Source: an uncultured Bacteroidales bacterium (GTDB lineage Bacteria > Bacteroidota > Bacteroidia > Bacteroidales > F082). From it: 32,001 nt of DNA. Below the pieces are notes generated by a model. That model was not told where the DNA came from, did no database searches, and saw only the letters and a program-made list of their open reading frames with translations. Location: positions 142,818 to 174,818 of the forward strand of contig ONKA01000002.1 in the NCBI GenBank assembly GCA_900318265.1, written 5' to 3'. A program made the translations under genes and the position numbers. Numbering within the stretch: the stretch's first letter is position 1; the number at the start of each line of letters is the position of its first letter. Below are positions 30,258 through 32,001 of this stretch, one piece after another.

Positions 30258-30343
30258 ACAATCAAGCTTGTTTTTTGGTTTTTAACCACCTAAAAAACAG
30301 GCAAATGCAAAAGCGAAAAAACGGTAAAAATCTTTCGCGATTA

Positions 30344-30375
30344 TTTGGAATGAGCACTTATTTTCCCTAAATTTG
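30344..30375 (+). promoter_or_regulatory. Promoter of the structural hydrogenase operon (-33 TTTG, -7 TAAATTTG)
   Basis: TTTG (30344-30347) is followed after 20 bases by TAAATTTG (30368-30375), the best full match to the Bacteroidota consensus in the window. The leader then has a CAAGAGG-TGTGT-CCTCTTG hairpin (30386-30404). Confidence 0.75.
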
Positions 30376-30457
30376 CAGCGTTTTTCAAGAGGTGTGTCCT
30401 CTTGGAAGGCAAATGTGAGAAATCAACTCAATAAATAACCATAAAAATAATCATTCT

Positions 30458-30847
30458 ATGGCAAAAGTTAAGTCTTTAGCAGAACTGAAAGCTATGAGAG
30501 AGAAGCTTCAGTCCACCCTTGACCTTCGCGAGAAGAGCAACGATCCCGACTCTTTGGTGCAAATTAAGGTCGCAATGGCTACCTGCGGTATCGCCGCCGG
30601 TGCAAAACAAGTTATGGAACACATGATGGAGAAGGCCGACGAGCTGAAGCTCGGCATCGTCTTCACCCAGACCGGCTGCATGGGCTACTGCCACGCCGAG
30701 CCGACCATCGAGGTGAAGTGCCCTGGCAAGGACCCGATCGTCTTCGGTCATGTCGACAACAACCGCGCTGACGAAATCCTCACCAAGTATGTGATGAACA
30801 ACGAAATGGTGGAAGGCGTCATTCCCGTGAACTACGAAACTATCTAA
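30458..30847 (+). CDS. 2Fe-2S ferredoxin-like (thioredoxin-fold) subunit of [FeFe]-hydrogenase
   Basis: This 129-residue protein contains ATCGIAAGA (C43) and QTGCMGYC (C74, C78), the pattern of short NuoE-like thioredoxin-fold 2Fe-2S proteins found in trimeric [FeFe]-hydrogenase operons. Cys88 in EVKCPGKDP may be a fourth ligand. It lacks the helical N-terminal domain of full NuoE/HydC. It probably passes electrons within a HydABC-type complex that couples NADH and reduced ferredoxin oxidation to H2 formation. It is the first gene of the operon and is followed 23 bases later by the NuoF-like subunit. There is no Shine-Dalgarno; the ATG follows an A/T-rich leader. Confidence 0.85.
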   Translation: MAKVKSLAELKAMREKLQSTLDLREKSNDPDSLVQIKVAMATCGIAAGAKQVMEHMMEKADELKLGIVFTQTGCMGYCHAEPTIEVKCPGKDPIVFGHVDNNRADEILTKYVMNNEMVEGVIPVNYETI

Positions 30848-30858
30848 TAATTTAATTC

Positions 30859-30863
30859 GGAGG
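30859..30863 (+). promoter_or_regulatory. Strong Shine-Dalgarno (GGAGG) for hydB
   Basis: GGAGG lies 7 bases before the ATG at 30871. Most other genes here have no such site, so it is unusual and fixes this start codon. Confidence 0.7.
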
Positions 30864-30870
30864 AATTTAT

Positions 30871-32001
30871 ATGGCAAAAATCAAGATGCACGTGCTGGTC
30901 TGCGGTGGTACAGGCTGCCAGGCTTCGGCAAGTGCTCAAATCATCAAGAACTTCGAGGACATCCTTGCCGCGAAGGGCTTGCAGGATGAAGTTCAGGTGG
31001 TCAGAACGGGTTGCTTCGGCTTCTGCGAGAAGGGCCCCATCGTCAAGATCATGCCTGACAACACTTTCTACACTCAGGTGAAGCCTGAAGACGTCGAGAA
31101 GATCGTGAACGAGCACATCATCAAGGGCCGTAAGGTCACCGACCTGCTCTACATGGATCCCGAGAACAAGGAACACGTTGCCGACTCGAAGCACATGGGC
31201 TTCTATCGTAAGCAACTCCGTATCGCCCTGCGTAACTGCGGTTTCATCAACCCCGAAAACATCGACGAGTGCATCTCGCGTGGTGGTTATGAAGCTCTGG
31301 GTAAGGTGCTGTCCGAGATGACTCCCCAACAGGTGGTCGACGAAGTCACCAAGTCAGGCCTCCGCGGCCGTGGCGGTGCTGGTTTCCCCACCGGCGTGAA
31401 ATGGGGTCTCTGCGCCAAGAACAAGTGCGATGAGATGTACGTCATCTGCAACGCCGACGAAGGCGACCCGGGTGCGTTCATGGACCGTTCCATCATGGAA
31501 GGTGACCCGCACAGCATCGTCGAGGCTATGGCCATCTGCGGCTATGCCATCGGCGCCACTCATGGTTTGGTTTACATCCGTGCTGAATACCCGCTGGCTA
31601 TCCACCGTCTGCAAGTCGCCATCGCCCAGGCCCGCGAATACGGTCTGCTCGGTAAAGACATCCTCGGCTCGGGCTTCGATTTCGATATCGAGCTCCGCTA
31701 CGGTGCCGGCGCTTTCGTCTGCGGTGAAGAGACCGCTCTGATCCACTCGATGGAAGGCAAGCGTGGTGAACCTACGCTGAAGCCCCCGTTCCCGGCTGTC
31801 AGCGGCTACATGGCCAAGCCCTCCAACGTGAACAACGTGGAGACCTTCGCCAATGTGCCGATCATCATCACCAAGGGTGCCGACTGGTTTGCCAGCATCG
31901 GCTCCGAGAAGTCGAAGGGCACGAAGGTGTTCGCTCTGGCCGGTCAGATCAACAACGTCGGTCTGATTGAGGTCCCGATGGGCACCACGCTGCGCGACAT
32001 C
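30871..32001 (+). CDS. hydB: HydB: NuoF-like flavoprotein subunit of [FeFe]-hydrogenase (partial, 3' end outside window)
   Basis: The first 377 residues of a NuoF-type subunit are visible, and the frame is open at the window end. Residues 1-90 form a thioredoxin-fold 2Fe-2S domain (C11, C16, C48, C52, in VCGGTGC and RTGCFGFC). This N-terminal fusion is typical of HydB in trimeric [FeFe]-hydrogenases and NADP-reducing hydrogenase subunits. The FMN/NADH region has RGRGGAGFPTGVKW (165-178) and NADEGDPGAFMDR (194-206). GAGAFVCGEETALIHSMEG and PSNVNNVETFANVP follow. The missing C-terminus should carry the 4Fe-4S sites. It transfers electrons between NADH and the complex. hydA is expected downstream. 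Confidence 0.9.
   Translation, partial: MAKIKMHVLVCGGTGCQASASAQIIKNFEDILAAKGLQDEVQVVRTGCFGFCEKGPIVKIMPDNTFYTQVKPEDVEKIVNEHIIKGRKVTDLLYMDPENKEHVADSKHMGFYRKQLRIALRNCGFINPENIDECISRGGYEALGKVLSEMTPQQVVDEVTKSGLRGRGGAGFPTGVKWGLCAKNKCDEMYVICNADEGDPGAFMDRSIMEGDPHSIVEAMAICGYAIGATHGLVYIRAEYPLAIHRLQVAIAQAREYGLLGKDILGSGFDFDIELRYGAGAFVCGEETALIHSMEGKRGEPTLKPPFPAVSGYMAKPSNVNNVETFANVPIIITKGADWFASIGSEKSKGTKVFALAGQINNVGLIEVPMGTTLRDI

Overview
The window looks like chromosome from an anaerobic member of the Bacteroidales (Bacteroidota). The evidence is the repeated promoter element TAnnTTTG (usually TATTTTTG or TACCTTTG, often followed by C) upstream of most transcription units, the near absence of Shine-Dalgarno sites, a Bacteroidota-type outer-membrane receptor, and a six-repeat ribosomal protein S1. 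An electron-bifurcating-type [FeFe]-hydrogenase operon points to fermentative, H2-evolving metabolism. No rRNA, tRNA, CRISPR array or phage was seen.

Layout. 1-2351 (-): acyl-CoA thioesterase followed by a truncated RND/MMPL lipid-type exporter, possibly the edge of a larger cluster to the left. 2435-3945 (+): short-chain dehydrogenase and a lipoprotein nitroreductase. 3982-5679 (-): secreted C69 dipeptidase, divergent from a TonB-receptor-like barrel protein (5760-8396, +). 8413-9145: a REP-associated tyrosine transposase (RAYT) framed by REP-like palindromes. 9161-12718 (-): AlgH/YqgE protein and an M16 lipoprotein peptidase. 12792-15459 (+): an overlapping gene pair that I read as MurL-MurD2, an alternative route for putting D-glutamate into peptidoglycan precursors. 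15542-20801: two paralogous M48 lipoprotein proteases (-) flanking a plus-strand run of SPFH protein, DUF3784/PH-like membrane protein, CPBP protease and ribbon-helix-helix protein. 21244-23148 (+): rpsA.

27335-23221 (-): a six-gene unit of DRTGG protein, PHP phosphoesterase, HATPase, second DRTGG protein, RsbW-like HATPase and a sensory-type [FeFe]-hydrogenase-like iron-sulfur protein. It lies about 3 kb from the start of the structural hydrogenase operon (30458 onwards: 2Fe-2S subunit, then NuoF-like HydB cut by the window end). Between them are a subtilase with a barrel-like C-terminus (27462-29702, -) and a TerB-like small protein (29778-30113, +). I infer that the six-gene unit senses H2 or redox state and signals through nucleotide-binding and phosphorylation-type modules. 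This is the most interesting system in the window.

The window is also rich in small palindromic repeats of at least six kinds. Some lie in frame inside genes: both murL and murD2 carry a PEPVEG-encoding element, and the CPBP protease has a tail made from another repeat. Others fill gaps in the hydrogenase-regulator operon.
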